64,000 nucleotides of DNA from Cryobacterium algoricola. GTDB taxonomy: Bacteria > Actinomycetota > Actinomycetes > Actinomycetales > Microbacteriaceae. The notes below the pieces were generated by a model that did not search any database, was not told the DNA's origin, and saw nothing but the letters and a program-made list of their open reading frames with translations. Shown piece by piece: positions 35,209 through 46,683 of the stretch. How positions within the stretch are numbered: position 1 is the stretch's first letter; each line of letters starts with the position of its first letter. The stretch lies in the NCBI RefSeq assembly GCF_004402485.1, contig NZ_SOFG01000004.1:1-64000 (forward strand), in the 5' to 3' direction. The position numbers were made by a program, and so were the translations under genes.

Positions 35209-36147
35209 TCAACTCCCGGCCACCCAGTCGGCGCCGCGGGCGAGTGCGAGATCGAGGTCATCCCGGTTCTTGAGCAGGGACCCCCAGGTCTGGACGACGT
35301 GGTGTGGATCGAGGCGGTCGGCGCCGAGAACGGCGAGCGCGGCCGCCCAGTCGATGGCCTCGGCGATGCCGGGTGGTTTGACGAGGTCGAGGGAGCGCAA
35401 CCGGATGATCGCCGTCGCGGTGTCGACGGCGAGCCGCTCGCTGCTGCCCGGCACCCGGCGGCGCACGATCCCGGCGATCCGCTCGGGGCTCGGGTATTCG
35501 ATCCAATGGTAGAGGCACCGCCGGGTGAGGGCGTCGTGCAGGTCGCGGGTGCGGTTCGAGGTCAGGATCACGATCGGCGGCACCGCGGCCCGGATCGTGC
35601 CCAGCTCGGGAATCGTGACGGCGGCCTCGGCGAGGAGTTCGAGGGTGAAGGCTTCGAACTCGGCGTCCGCACGATCGATCTCGTCGAGCAGCAACACGGC
35701 CGGCCGGGGACCGGGGTGTTCGATCGCCTGCAGGAGCGGGCGCCGCAGCAGGTACTCCGGCCCGAACAGCGCATCCTCGTCGATTCCCGATCCGCTGGCC
35801 TCCGCGAGCCGGATCGCGAGGAGCTGGCGCGGGTAGTTCCACTCGTACAGGGCCTCGCCCGCATCGATGCCCTCGTAGCACTGGAGACGGAACAGGGGAG
35901 TGTCGAGCGCCCTGGCGAGGGCCTTGGCGGCCTCGGTCTTGCCGACGCCCGGTTCGCCTTCGAGCAGGATCGGCTGCGGCAGGCGCACCGCGAGGAAGAG
36001 GGCCGTCGCAAGGCCTTCGTCGGCAAGGTAGTCCTCCGCGGCGAGCGCCGCCTGCAGCGCAGCCACGTCGGGGACCAGCGCACGGACTTCGGCCGTCGCT
36101 CCGCCCCTGGCCGGGCTCGACGGCAGGCCCACCCCACCGGGCGCCAT
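35209..36147 (-). CDS. coxD: MoxR-family AAA+ ATPase CoxD
   Basis: 312 residues. Walker A ILLEGEPGVGKTEAAKALAR, Walker B VLLLDEIDRADAEFEAF, sensor PPIVILTSNRTRDLHDAL and sensor 2/arginine-finger region RRCLYHWIEYPSP. CoxD is a chaperone that, with CoxE, stepwise introduces sulfur and copper into the CODH active site. It is embedded between the XdhC-YHS and coxE genes with gaps of 1-2 bases. Confidence 0.93.
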   Translation of the reverse strand: MAPGGVGLPSSPARGGATAEVRALVPDVAALQAALAAEDYLADEGLATALFLAVRLPQPILLEGEPGVGKTEAAKALARALDTPLFRLQCYEGIDAGEALYEWNYPRQLLAIRLAEASGSGIDEDALFGPEYLLRRPLLQAIEHPGPRPAVLLLDEIDRADAEFEAFTLELLAEAAVTIPELGTIRAAVPPIVILTSNRTRDLHDALTRRCLYHWIEYPSPERIAGIVRRRVPGSSERLAVDTATAIIRLRSLDLVKPPGIAEAIDWAAALAVLGADRLDPHHVVQTWGSLLKNRDDLDLALARGADWVAGS

Positions 36148-36149
36148 GC

Positions 36150-37169
36150 TCAGTGCTCCACGGTGGAGGCGTGGGGGTGGGTCTGGGCAAGGGCGAAGCG
36201 TTCTGGCTCAGCGACAAATGCGGCGCGACACCCGGGGGAGCAGAAGTAGCTCGTTGTCTCGGCGTACTCGTAGTGCAGGCTCGTGGGCACGGCGGCGACG
36301 GTCATTCCGCAGACCGGGTCGATGGCGCTCGGCGGCTCCGGAGTCGTGCCGTCCTGCCGTGGCATCTCCGCCCGCGGCACGGGCCGGTCTGCTCCGGCGA
36401 GCCCCGCGCCTCGCAGCCTGGCCCGTTCGGCGACGAGTTGCGCAAAGACCGACACCGCGATCTCGCCGGGGGTCCTGCCGCCGAGGTCGAGTCCCGCCGG
36501 GTTGAACACCCGGGCGCGTTGCTCTGCGTCGACGTTGAGGGAAGCGAGCACCGCGGCGCCGCGAGTGGGACTCGCGACGAGCGCAACGTAGGGCACCCCC
36601 GCGCGGAGGGCGGCTTCGAGGGCGGGTTCCTCCTCCCTGCCGTGGGAGGCGACGATCAGAGCGGCATCGTCCGCGCGCAGCGTGAGTGCGGTTCCACCGG
36701 CCGGGGTGCCCGTCGCCGGGTCGATCGTCTCGGTGAGGTCCACGTCGAAGCCGAGGTCGACGCCGATCGCGGCGAGGGCCCGCGCGACCGGTGTCGCACC
36801 GACCACGACGACCCGGGGCGATGGATGCCACGGTTCGAGGAAGATCTCGACGGCGCCCCCGCTGAGGCACGGGTTCCGCACCTCGACAGCGCCCTCCTCG
36901 GCCACGCCGGACGGTTCCCCCGGCACGACCCGCAGCAGGAGGGGTTCACGTGCGGCGAGCTGCCTGAGCCCGAAGTAGCGCACGGATGCCTCCACGCAGG
37001 CACCGCCGACGAACCCGTCGATCCGGCCCGCGGCATCCACCACTGCGGTGTCACCGGCGTGCGCGCTCGTCGGACGCTGCGCACGCACGACGGTGGCTCG
37101 GACGAACGGCTCGCGGCGTTCGGTCAGCTCGTGCGCCCTGCGGGCGAGGGCGTCCGGAATCGGTGGCAT
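36150..37169 (-). CDS. XdhC-like protein fused to a C-terminal YHS domain
   Basis: 339 residues from ATG 37169; an earlier start overlaps coxL. The first 280 residues are an XdhC-type protein: RRAHELTERREPFVRATVVR, GRIDGFVGGACVEASVRYF, PRVVVVGATPVARALAAIGV and NPAGLDLGGRTPGEIAVSVF. The last 50 form a YHS domain: AIDPVCGMTV then TTSYFCSPGCRAAFVAEPERF, with three Cys able to bind metal. XdhC proteins deliver the Mo cofactor; YHS domains often accompany copper/heavy-metal proteins. Because CODH needs both Mo and Cu, the fusion may supply both. This role is an inference. Confidence 0.88.
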   Translation of the reverse strand: MPPIPDALARRAHELTERREPFVRATVVRAQRPTSAHAGDTAVVDAAGRIDGFVGGACVEASVRYFGLRQLAAREPLLLRVVPGEPSGVAEEGAVEVRNPCLSGGAVEIFLEPWHPSPRVVVVGATPVARALAAIGVDLGFDVDLTETIDPATGTPAGGTALTLRADDAALIVASHGREEEPALEAALRAGVPYVALVASPTRGAAVLASLNVDAEQRARVFNPAGLDLGGRTPGEIAVSVFAQLVAERARLRGAGLAGADRPVPRAEMPRQDGTTPEPPSAIDPVCGMTVAAVPTSLHYEYAETTSYFCSPGCRAAFVAEPERFALAQTHPHASTVEH

Positions 37170-37180
37170 CGGTGCGGCAC

Positions 37181-39570
<2,390 letters not shown>

Positions 39571-39574
<4 letters not shown>

Positions 39575-40176
39575 GCGGTCACCTCTTCCGGTTCCGTCTC
39601 CGCGGCCGGGATCGCCTGCGCTGCCTCCGCCGCGGCGGCGCCCGGCTCCGTGGTTGTGCCTGCGGAATCGTCGAGGGCGGAGGGGTCTCCGCCGGCGGCA
39701 TCCGCTTCGGTCAGGCCCGCCGGGTGGTCCGCCGCCCAGTGCACCGACCGCACGATGGTCGCGTAACCGGTGCAGCGGCAGATCTGCCCGGAGATCGCCC
39801 GGCGGATCTCGGTGTCGCTCGGGTGCGGGTTCACGTCGAGGAGAGCACGGGCGGTGAGCATCATGCCCGGCGTGCAGAAACCGCACTGCAGGCCGTGTTC
39901 CTCCATGAAGCCCTGCTGCACGGGGTCGAGGGTTCCACCGGTGGCGAGGCCCTCGACGGTCGTGATCGCGTGCCCGTCGGCCATCGCCGCGAGCACGGTG
40001 CACGACTTCACCGGTTGCCCGTCCATGAGCACGACGCAGGTGCCGCAGTTGGAGGTGTCGCAGCCCCAATGCGTGCCGGTCAGCCGGAGCACGTCACGGA
40101 TGTAGTGCACGAGCAGGACGCGCGGTTCGATCTCGTTCGTGACGTCGGTCCCGTTGACCGTCATGGTGATCTGCAT
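39571..40176 (-). CDS. coxS: Carbon monoxide dehydrogenase small [2Fe-2S] subunit
   Basis: 201 residues; start four bases beyond coxM. N-terminal plant-ferredoxin-type cluster: Cys39, Cys44, Cys47 and Cys59 (WGCDTSNCGTCVVL...SC). C-terminal cluster: QCGFCTPG and ICRCTGY. It transfers electrons from the Mo site to FAD in CoxM. An Ala/Glu-rich tail of about 45 residues after the second cluster is unusual and probably disordered. Confidence 0.95.
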
Positions 40177-40180
40177 GGAC

Positions 40181-41089
40181 TCAGCCTTCCTGCGGTGTGG
40201 TGGGGTGCCCGGTCGCGCCGGCGGACTGCGCGGCCCGGTCCGACGCGCGGCGCAGGACGCGCCGGGTGAGCTCGTCGGCGAGGTGTCGTTTGTAGTCGAT
40301 CGGTCCGCGCTGGTCGGCGACGGGGTCCGCGGCGAGCGCTGCGAGGCGGCCCGCCTCGATGAAGAGGGGTTCGCCGGGGCGTTCACCGCGGAGCAGTTCC
40401 GTGACGGCGCCGACCGTGCCGTCGAGCCCCACGGCGGTCAGTCCGACGGATGCCACCGCGATCGTGCCGTCCTCCGCGAACGAGAGCGCGGCACCGGCCG
40501 CGGCGACGGCCCAGTCGCCGACCCGGCGCTCGACCTTCTCGTATGCGCTTCCCGAGCGCGGCCGGATCGGGATACGCACCTCGCAGAGCAGCTCATCCGG
40601 GGCGACCGCCGTCTCATAGGCTCCACGATGGAACTCGGTCATGGTCAGCATCCGCTCGCCGGAAGGACCGCGGACGATCGCTTCGGCGCCGAGCACATCG
40701 CAGACGGTCGCGAGGTCCTCCGCCGGATCGGCCTGGCACAGCGAACCTCCGATCGTGCCGCGATTGCGGACGATCGGATCTGCGATCACCCGCTCGGCGT
40801 CGCCGACGATCGGGAAGAGCGCGGCGATTTCGGCGGACTCGAGCAGGGTGGTGTGCCGGGTGAGGGCGCCGATCCGCAACCGGTCGCCGTCGCGGAGCAC
40901 GAAGTCGAGCTCGTACAGGTCGTTGATATCGATGAGCCATTCCGGCCTCGCCAACCGGAGCTTCATCATCGGCAGCAGGCTGTGACCGCCCGCGATGATC
41001 CGGGCCTCCGGCCCATGACGGGACAACAGGGCGATGGCGTCGTCGACAGTGTCGGCGCGGGCGTATTCGAACGGTGCCGGAATTTGCAC
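40181..41089 (-). CDS. coxM: Carbon monoxide dehydrogenase medium FAD subunit
   Basis: 302 residues. GTG at 41089 is chosen because GGGGAGGG lies five bases upstream and VQIPAPFEYARADTVDDAIA matches the usual CoxM start. FAD-binding motifs AGGHSLLPMM (AGGHS) and RNRGTIGGSLCQADPAEDLA (TIGGS) are intact. It receives electrons from CoxS and passes them to the quinone pool. It is the first gene of the operon in the order coxM-coxS-coxL. Confidence 0.95.
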   Translation of the reverse strand: MQIPAPFEYARADTVDDAIALLSRHGPEARIIAGGHSLLPMMKLRLARPEWLIDINDLYELDFVLRDGDRLRIGALTRHTTLLESAEIAALFPIVGDAERVIADPIVRNRGTIGGSLCQADPAEDLATVCDVLGAEAIVRGPSGERMLTMTEFHRGAYETAVAPDELLCEVRIPIRPRSGSAYEKVERRVGDWAVAAAGAALSFAEDGTIAVASVGLTAVGLDGTVGAVTELLRGERPGEPLFIEAGRLAALAADPVADQRGPIDYKRHLADELTRRVLRRASDRAAQSAGATGHPTTPQEG

Positions 41090-41407
41090 GGACCCTCCCC
41101 ATTGAGACATGCCCGGCGGAATGGGGGGCATTGGTTGCACACATAGTGGCCCCGGGCCCCGATGAAGTCAATGAGCCGCCCATCGGGCATTTCCTGTCGA
41201 TTCATGGCAAAGACCTAGACAACGCACAGGCTTCGGATTAATCTGCCACCGTCGGCACTCGTGTGTGCCGGCCTCCCCGGGAGACGCTGTCCACCACACG
41301 TTCTCTCCGCGGTGCTTGACAACACGTATCCGTCATCTGCTCTCGGCGCAGCTGCCGGCGCTTGTCCACCGGCGCCTCTGTCTCTTCGGTCGTAGCGAGA
41401 GCCGATC
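41090..41407. promoter_or_regulatory. Divergent promoter region, cox operon / ScyD-like gene
   Basis: About 320 bases between coxM and the ScyD/E-like gene. It must contain the cox promoter, but I see no clear -10/-35 pair or strong operator. The repeated CCATCGGGCAT / ATGCCCGGCGGAATG words near 41108-41192 are the only symmetry seen. No extra gene is supported. Confidence 0.4.
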
Positions 41408-42712
41408 GTGAAGAGAACAGAGATCATGACCAGGACAAGGCAAGGAACAGGACTGCACGGAACACGACAGCCCGGAACCGGATCGCACGGAACAGGACTG
41501 CACTCCACAGGACTGCGCAGGGGGCTCGTCGCGGGTATCGCGTGTGCCTCCCTCGCAGTGGCGCTGTTCGGCGCGACCCCGGCCACGGCAGGACAGAAAT
41601 CCGGAGACGACGACGGCGCCGGGGACGGGAGTGGAACGGGCACACCGGTGACCCTCGCGGAGGGCCTGCTCGGCCCACTCAGCCTCGAGGTCGGCCGGCA
41701 CAACACCGTCTACGTCACGCAGAATTTCGCGGGTGAACTCACCAAGGTCGCGAGGGACGGGACAACATCGACCCTTGCGAGCGCTCCGGGAGAGGAGATC
41801 TCCGCGGTCACCGCGCGCAAGGGCACTGTGTACTACGCCAGGGTCGCCCAGGACCACACTGCGGCCACCCTCAGGTCCATCGCGCCGGACGGCACCGACG
41901 CCGAGCTCGCCGACATCGCTGCCTACGAGAAGTCGGCGAACCCGGACCAGGACAACAGCTACGGTTTCGTCGACCTCGACCCCACGTGTGCTGCCCAGTT
42001 CGATCCCACCCAGCCGCCGTTCATCCCGGCGACGTACACGGGAGTCGTCGACACGCACCCGTACGCCTCGCTCGCCCTCTGGAACGGGGTCTACGTCGCG
42101 GATGCCGGCGGCAACGCGATCCTGCACGTCGACTGGGACGGCACGGTGTCCACGACCGCGGTGCTGCCGCCGAGCGACCCGGTCACGATCGACGCGGCGA
42201 TGATCGCCGACATCGGGTTCCCGGCCTGCGCCGCCGGTCACGAGTACCGCTTCGAACCGGTTCCGACGGATGTCGAGCTCGGCCCGGACGGCTGGCTCTA
42301 CGTCACGTCGCTCCCCGGAGGGCCGGAGGACGCCAGCCTCGGTGCGCGCGGCTCGGTCTACCGCGTCGATCCGGACTCTGGTGACGTCGAACTCGTCGCG
42401 ACCGGCTTCGTCGGCGCGACGGGACTCGCGGTCTCGCAGGACGACGGCACGATCTACGTCGCAGAGCTCTTCGGCGGTTCGGGCGGCACCGGCCAGGTGT
42501 CGGTGCTCGACTCCGGTTCGGACACGCCGAGTGCGCTCGTGGCGGTGTCACAGCCGGCAGCGATCGAGCTGCGCCACGGTGCGCTCTACCTCACGACGAA
42601 TGCGATCACTCCGGACGCGAACGGCGCGCCGACACCGGTCGGGAAGCTCGTGCGCATTCCGCTGACGGGTGGGCACGCCGCGAGCGACTCCCTCGACGAC
42701 ACGACAGACTGA
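41408..42712 (+). CDS. Secreted ScyD/ScyE-family beta-propeller protein
   Basis: 434 residues. A 37-residue head with Thr-Gly-His repeats precedes the signal peptide LRRGLVAGIACASLAVALFG...ATAG. The rest is a six-bladed-propeller type: LAEGLLGPLSLEVGRHNTVY, VYVADAGGNAILHVDWDG, DVELGPDGWLYVTSLPGGPE and ATGLAVSQDDGTIYVAELFG. ScyD/ScyE-like proteins are widespread secreted proteins; in cyanobacteria they neighbour scytonemin genes. The function here is unknown. ATG 41426 would shorten the odd head only slightly. Confidence 0.85.
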   Translation: MKRTEIMTRTRQGTGLHGTRQPGTGSHGTGLHSTGLRRGLVAGIACASLAVALFGATPATAGQKSGDDDGAGDGSGTGTPVTLAEGLLGPLSLEVGRHNTVYVTQNFAGELTKVARDGTTSTLASAPGEEISAVTARKGTVYYARVAQDHTAATLRSIAPDGTDAELADIAAYEKSANPDQDNSYGFVDLDPTCAAQFDPTQPPFIPATYTGVVDTHPYASLALWNGVYVADAGGNAILHVDWDGTVSTTAVLPPSDPVTIDAAMIADIGFPACAAGHEYRFEPVPTDVELGPDGWLYVTSLPGGPEDASLGARGSVYRVDPDSGDVELVATGFVGATGLAVSQDDGTIYVAELFGGSGGTGQVSVLDSGSDTPSALVAVSQPAAIELRHGALYLTTNAITPDANGAPTPVGKLVRIPLTGGHAASDSLDDTTD

Positions 42713-42745
42713 CGCTCGTGGTGCCCACCCTCGTCCTGGGAACTA

Positions 42746-43465
42746 TCAGGGATCGGGGGTGAAGCGATACCCCATCCCGGCCTCCGTGAGCAGGTAGCGT
42801 GGATGCGCCGGGTCGGGTTCGAGCTTCTTGCGCAGCTGGGCGAGGTAGAGGCGCAGGTAGCCGGAGTCCGTCGTGTGGTGCGGGCCCCAGATGTCGGTCA
42901 GCAGGGACTGCCGGGAGACGAGCTTCCCCGGGTTGCGCAGCAGGAACTCGAGGATGCGCCACTCGGTGGGGGTGAGCCGGATCGACTCCGGCTTTCCGGC
43001 CTCGTCGCCGGAACCGGAACCGGTGCCCGTGCGGACGACGCTGCGGGCCGAAAGATCGACGGCGATCGCGCCGAGCATGATCACCGGTTCGGCGCCGGCA
43101 TCGACGGGGCCGAGGCGGCGGGTGAGCGCGCGGATCCTGGCGAGCAACTCGTCGATGGAGAAGGGCTTCGTGACATAGTCATCCGCTCCCGCGTCGAGGG
43201 CGTCGACCTTGTCGGCGGCCCCGCTGCGACCGGAGACGACGAGGATCGGCACCTGGGTCCAGCCCCGCAGCCCCGTGATGACCTCGATTCCGTCGAGGTG
43301 CGGCATCCCGAGGTCGAGCATCACGAGGTCGGGATGCTCGTGCGCGGCGGCGGCCAGGGCCTCTGCGCCGTCCCTGGCGGTCACGACGTCGTAGCCGCGC
43401 GCGCCGAGGGTGACCCGCAGTGCACGCAGGATCTGCGGATCGTCGTCTGCGATCAGGATCTTCAC
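42746..43465 (-). CDS. kdpE: KdpE response regulator
   Basis: 239 residues. Receiver: DDD at 7-9, phospho-acceptor Asp51 (LVMLDLGMPHLDG), TKPFS. Output winged helix: LTPTEWRILEFLLRNPGKLV...DSGYLRLYLAQLRKKLEPDP and PRYLLTEAGMGYRF, which matches KdpE closely. It activates kdpFABC under K+ limitation. A Gly/Ser insert (about 140-150) lies between the domains. The gene directly follows kdpD. Confidence 0.93.
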   Translation of the reverse strand: MKILIADDDPQILRALRVTLGARGYDVVTARDGAEALAAAAHEHPDLVMLDLGMPHLDGIEVITGLRGWTQVPILVVSGRSGAADKVDALDAGADDYVTKPFSIDELLARIRALTRRLGPVDAGAEPVIMLGAIAVDLSARSVVRTGTGSGSGDEAGKPESIRLTPTEWRILEFLLRNPGKLVSRQSLLTDIWGPHHTTDSGYLRLYLAQLRKKLEPDPAHPRYLLTEAGMGYRFTPDP

Positions 43466-46006
43466 TCAGGTCTCCTCGTCAGTGCCCGCGGCGGTGCCAG
43501 CGGCGACCGTCTCGCCCGTTGCGGGGTCGAATGCCGGCAGGGCGATGACCATCGTGAGGCCGCCGCCGGGGGTGTCCTCGGCCTCGAGCCGACCGCCCAT
43601 GCCTTCGGTGAAACCCTTCGCGAGCGCGAGGCCGAGGCCGAGGCCGGTCAGGTTGTCTGTGTCGCCGAGGCGCTGGAAGGGAAGGAAGACCTCGTCGCGC
43701 CGGTCGGCGGGAATGCCGGGGCCACGGTCCATGATCCGCAGTTCGACGACGCCGCCGAATTCGCTCGCCGTGACGAGCACCCGCTCGCCCGGCGGCGAGA
43801 AGCGGATGCCGTTGGCGAGCACGTTCACCACGACCCGCTGCAGAAGCCCGGCGTCGGCGAGCATCGGCGGCAGCCCGGCCGGGAAATCGAGTTCGACGGT
43901 GTCGGGGCCGTCCCCGAGTTCGTCGAGGGCGGGCAGCACGACCTCTGCGGCGTCGACGGGACCGAGGGAGACCGCGAGGGCGCCCGCCTGCACCCGGCTC
44001 ACATCGAGAAGGTTGGTGATGAGCGCGGCCAGGGACTCAAGGCTCTCCTCGGCGGTCGCGAAGAGCTCCTCTCGATCGGCGGGGGACAGTGTAACCTCTG
44101 TCGACCGCAGCCCGCTGACGGCAGCGGTCGCTGCGGAGAGTGGCCTGCGCAGGTCGTGTCCGACCGCGGCGAGAAGAGCGCTGCGCATCCGGTCAGCCTC
44201 GGCGAGCGGACCGATCGCACTGGCCGTCTCCGCGAGGTCGCTGTGTTCGAGCGCGGCGTCGAGCTGGGTCGCGATCACGCCGAGAAGTCGTCGCTCGGAC
44301 GCGGCGAGGTCGCGTCCGGAGAGCTCGAGGGTGCCCCGGGTTCCGACCGGGACCGTTGCGAGGGGGGTGTCCGGACCGGCCTCGGCGGGCGAGCCGTCCG
44401 AGTACAACAGCCTCCCGTCCGCGAACAGGCGCACCCCGGTGAGGTTGAACGCCTCGCGGGTCCTGGCGACGAGCGCAGGAACGGCGTCCTCGCCGCGGAG
44501 CACGCTGCCGGCAACGGTGGCGAGGAGTTCCGATTCGCCGGCGGCGCGCTGGGCACTGCGGCTCCGCCGGGCGGCGAGGTCGACGACATAGCTCACGACG
44601 CCCGCGTTGGCCAGGTACAGGACGAGCGCGAGGGCGTGCGCGGGTTCGGCGATCGTGACGGTGTAGAGCGGGTTCACGAAGAAATAGTCGAGGGTGAGTC
44701 CGGAGAGCAGCGCGGCGAACAGGGCCGGCCAGAGTCCGCCGACGAGGGCGACGACGATGACGAGGAGTTGGTAGCTGAGCACCTCGCTCGTGATCGATTC
44801 CGCACTGTGGGTCGCCACGAGGAGCGCTGTGAGTAGCGGTCCGCCGACGACGGCGAGGCCGAGGCCGGCCAGGCGCCTGCGGAGGCTGAGCGCACCGGCG
44901 ATCCGGGGGAGGTGCATCCGCTCGCCCGCGGCGGAGTGTGTGACGACGTGCACGTCGATATCCCCGGACTCCCGGACGACCGTCGTGCCGATGCCCGGCC
45001 CGCTGAAGGCCGCCTTGAGGCGGGTGCGCCTGCTCACACCGATCACGAGCTGGGTCGCATTCGAGGCCCTGGCGAATTCGACGAGGGCGGTCGGGACGTC
45101 GTCTCCGACGAGTTGGTGGTAGCTGCCGCCGAGCTTCTCGACGAGGGCCCGTTGGGCGGCGAGTGCGCCGGGGTGTGCGGAGCGAAGTCCGTCCTGGCTG
45201 ATCACGTGCACGGCGAGGAGTTCGCCCCCGGCCGCGCGCCCGGCGATGCGTGCCCCGCGGCGCAGCAGCGTCTCACCCTCCGGCCCGCCGGTAAGCGCGA
45301 CCACGACACGTTCGCGGGCTTCCCATTTGCTGTCGATGCCGTGTTCGGCCCGGTAGGTCTTGAGTGCAGTGTCGACCTCGTCGGCGAGCCAGAGCAGCGC
45401 GAGCTCGCGCAGGGCGGTGAGGTTGCCGAGTCGGAAGTAGTTCGACAGGGCGGCGTCGATCCGGGCGGCGGGATAGACATGGCCCTCGGCGAGCCGGTCA
45501 CGCAGGGACTGCGGGGCGAGGTCGATCACCTCGACCTGATCCGCGGCCCGCAGCACGCTGTCCGGCAGGGTTTCGCGCTGGGGGACGCCCGTGATCTGCT
45601 GCACCACGTCGTTGAGCGACTCGATGTGCTGGATGTTGACCGTCGAAATGACGTCGATGCCCGCGTCGAGGAGGGACTGGACGTCCTGCCACCGTTTGTC
45701 GTGGGCGAGGCCGGGGGCGTTGGTGTGGGCGAGTTCGTCGACGAGTGCGATCGCGGGCGCGCGCTCGAGGACGGCGTCCAGGTCGAGGTCGGTGAGTTCG
45801 ATCCCGCGGTGCCGCCGGACGAGGCGCGGCACGACCTCGAGCCCCTCGAGCATCGCGGCCGTCGCAGCGCGGTCGTGGGTTTCCACGACCGCGACGACGA
45901 CGTCCTTGCCCTCTGCGTGCAGGCGTCTGCCCTCTTCGAGCATGGCGTAGGTCTTGCCGACGCCCGGTGCGGCACCGAGCAGCACTCGCAGTCGGCCGCG
46001 TTTCAT
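43466..46006 (-). CDS. kdpD: KdpD sensor histidine kinase
   Basis: 846 residues. N-terminal KdpD domain with RVLLGAAPGVGKTYAMLEEG (Walker A) and DELAHTNAPG, then a USP-like domain (RVVVALTGGPEG), four membrane helices with the DUF4118 pattern (PLLTALLVATHSAESITSEV), a GAF-like region, HisKA with AVGHDLRRPLSAATAAVSGL and HATPase NVLANGIRFSPPG, DRGPGIPAD. It senses K+ and turgor. Its stop is adjacent to the kdpE start. Confidence 0.95.
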   Translation of the reverse strand: MKRGRLRVLLGAAPGVGKTYAMLEEGRRLHAEGKDVVVAVVETHDRAATAAMLEGLEVVPRLVRRHRGIELTDLDLDAVLERAPAIALVDELAHTNAPGLAHDKRWQDVQSLLDAGIDVISTVNIQHIESLNDVVQQITGVPQRETLPDSVLRAADQVEVIDLAPQSLRDRLAEGHVYPAARIDAALSNYFRLGNLTALRELALLWLADEVDTALKTYRAEHGIDSKWEARERVVVALTGGPEGETLLRRGARIAGRAAGGELLAVHVISQDGLRSAHPGALAAQRALVEKLGGSYHQLVGDDVPTALVEFARASNATQLVIGVSRRTRLKAAFSGPGIGTTVVRESGDIDVHVVTHSAAGERMHLPRIAGALSLRRRLAGLGLAVVGGPLLTALLVATHSAESITSEVLSYQLLVIVVALVGGLWPALFAALLSGLTLDYFFVNPLYTVTIAEPAHALALVLYLANAGVVSYVVDLAARRSRSAQRAAGESELLATVAGSVLRGEDAVPALVARTREAFNLTGVRLFADGRLLYSDGSPAEAGPDTPLATVPVGTRGTLELSGRDLAASERRLLGVIATQLDAALEHSDLAETASAIGPLAEADRMRSALLAAVGHDLRRPLSAATAAVSGLRSTEVTLSPADREELFATAEESLESLAALITNLLDVSRVQAGALAVSLGPVDAAEVVLPALDELGDGPDTVELDFPAGLPPMLADAGLLQRVVVNVLANGIRFSPPGERVLVTASEFGGVVELRIMDRGPGIPADRRDEVFLPFQRLGDTDNLTGLGLGLALAKGFTEGMGGRLEAEDTPGGGLTMVIALPAFDPATGETVAAGTAAGTDEET

Positions 46007-46016
46007 GTCACGCCTT

Positions 46017-46631
46017 TCAGCCCTGGTCAGGAAGCGACTCGAGGGCGAGGTTGAGTTGGAGAACGTTCACGGTGGGTTCGCCCAGGAAACCAAGGTCCCG
46101 TCCCTGAATCCTAGACTCGACCAGCGCGCTGACCGTTGCGACGGGCAGGCCGCGGGCCGCTGAGACCCTGTTCACCTGGATTCGGGCGTACTCCGCGCTG
46201 ATCTGGGGATCAAGACCCGAAGCGGATGCCGTGAGCGCGTCGGCGGGGATCTGGGCGGCGGTCACGCCGTCGGATTCCTCAATCGCGGACTTCCGGTCGG
46301 CGATCGCGGCGATCAGGTCGGCGTTCTCCGGACCGAGGTTGCTGCCACTGGAGGCCGTCGCATCGTAGCCGTTGCCCGCTGCGGATGGCCGGGACTGGAA
46401 CCACTCCGGACGAGCGGCTCCGTCGGCATCCGTGAAGGACTGTCCGATCAGCGAGGAGCCGACCACTCCGGAACTGCCGTGGATGAGTGAACCGTTGGCC
46501 TGGTTCGGCAGGGCGAGTTGCCCGAAGGCCGTGATCGCGAGGGGGTATGCAACACCGAGGATGACGGTGAAGACGAGCATGGCGCGCAGGGCGACGCCGT
46601 ACTGGCGGGCCGAGTTGCGAGGGGAACTCAT
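46017..46631 (-). CDS. kdpC: KdpC, K+-transporting ATPase subunit C
   Basis: 204 residues. One N-terminal helix (AMLVFTVILGVAYPLAITAF) and an outer domain with conserved QANGSLI, GSSLIGQSFTD, WFQSRPSAAGNGYDATASSG and DPQISAEYARIQVNRVSAARG. It stabilises the KdpFABC complex and contributes to high K+ affinity. It is 52 bases downstream of kdpB. Confidence 0.95.
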   Translation of the reverse strand: MSSPRNSARQYGVALRAMLVFTVILGVAYPLAITAFGQLALPNQANGSLIHGSSGVVGSSLIGQSFTDADGAARPEWFQSRPSAAGNGYDATASSGSNLGPENADLIAAIADRKSAIEESDGVTAAQIPADALTASASGLDPQISAEYARIQVNRVSAARGLPVATVSALVESRIQGRDLGFLGEPTVNVLQLNLALESLPDQG

Positions 46632-46683
46632 GATGAAAGTGTCCGTTCCGTAGAAAGTGAGCGTGGAGAGGGGTGCGGCGGGG

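Noticed and set aside
40966-41205. Short minus-strand frame before coxM (MNRQEMPDGRLIDF...)
   Set aside because: Overlaps coxM in another frame; the Cys-containing stretch has no ribosome site and no family.
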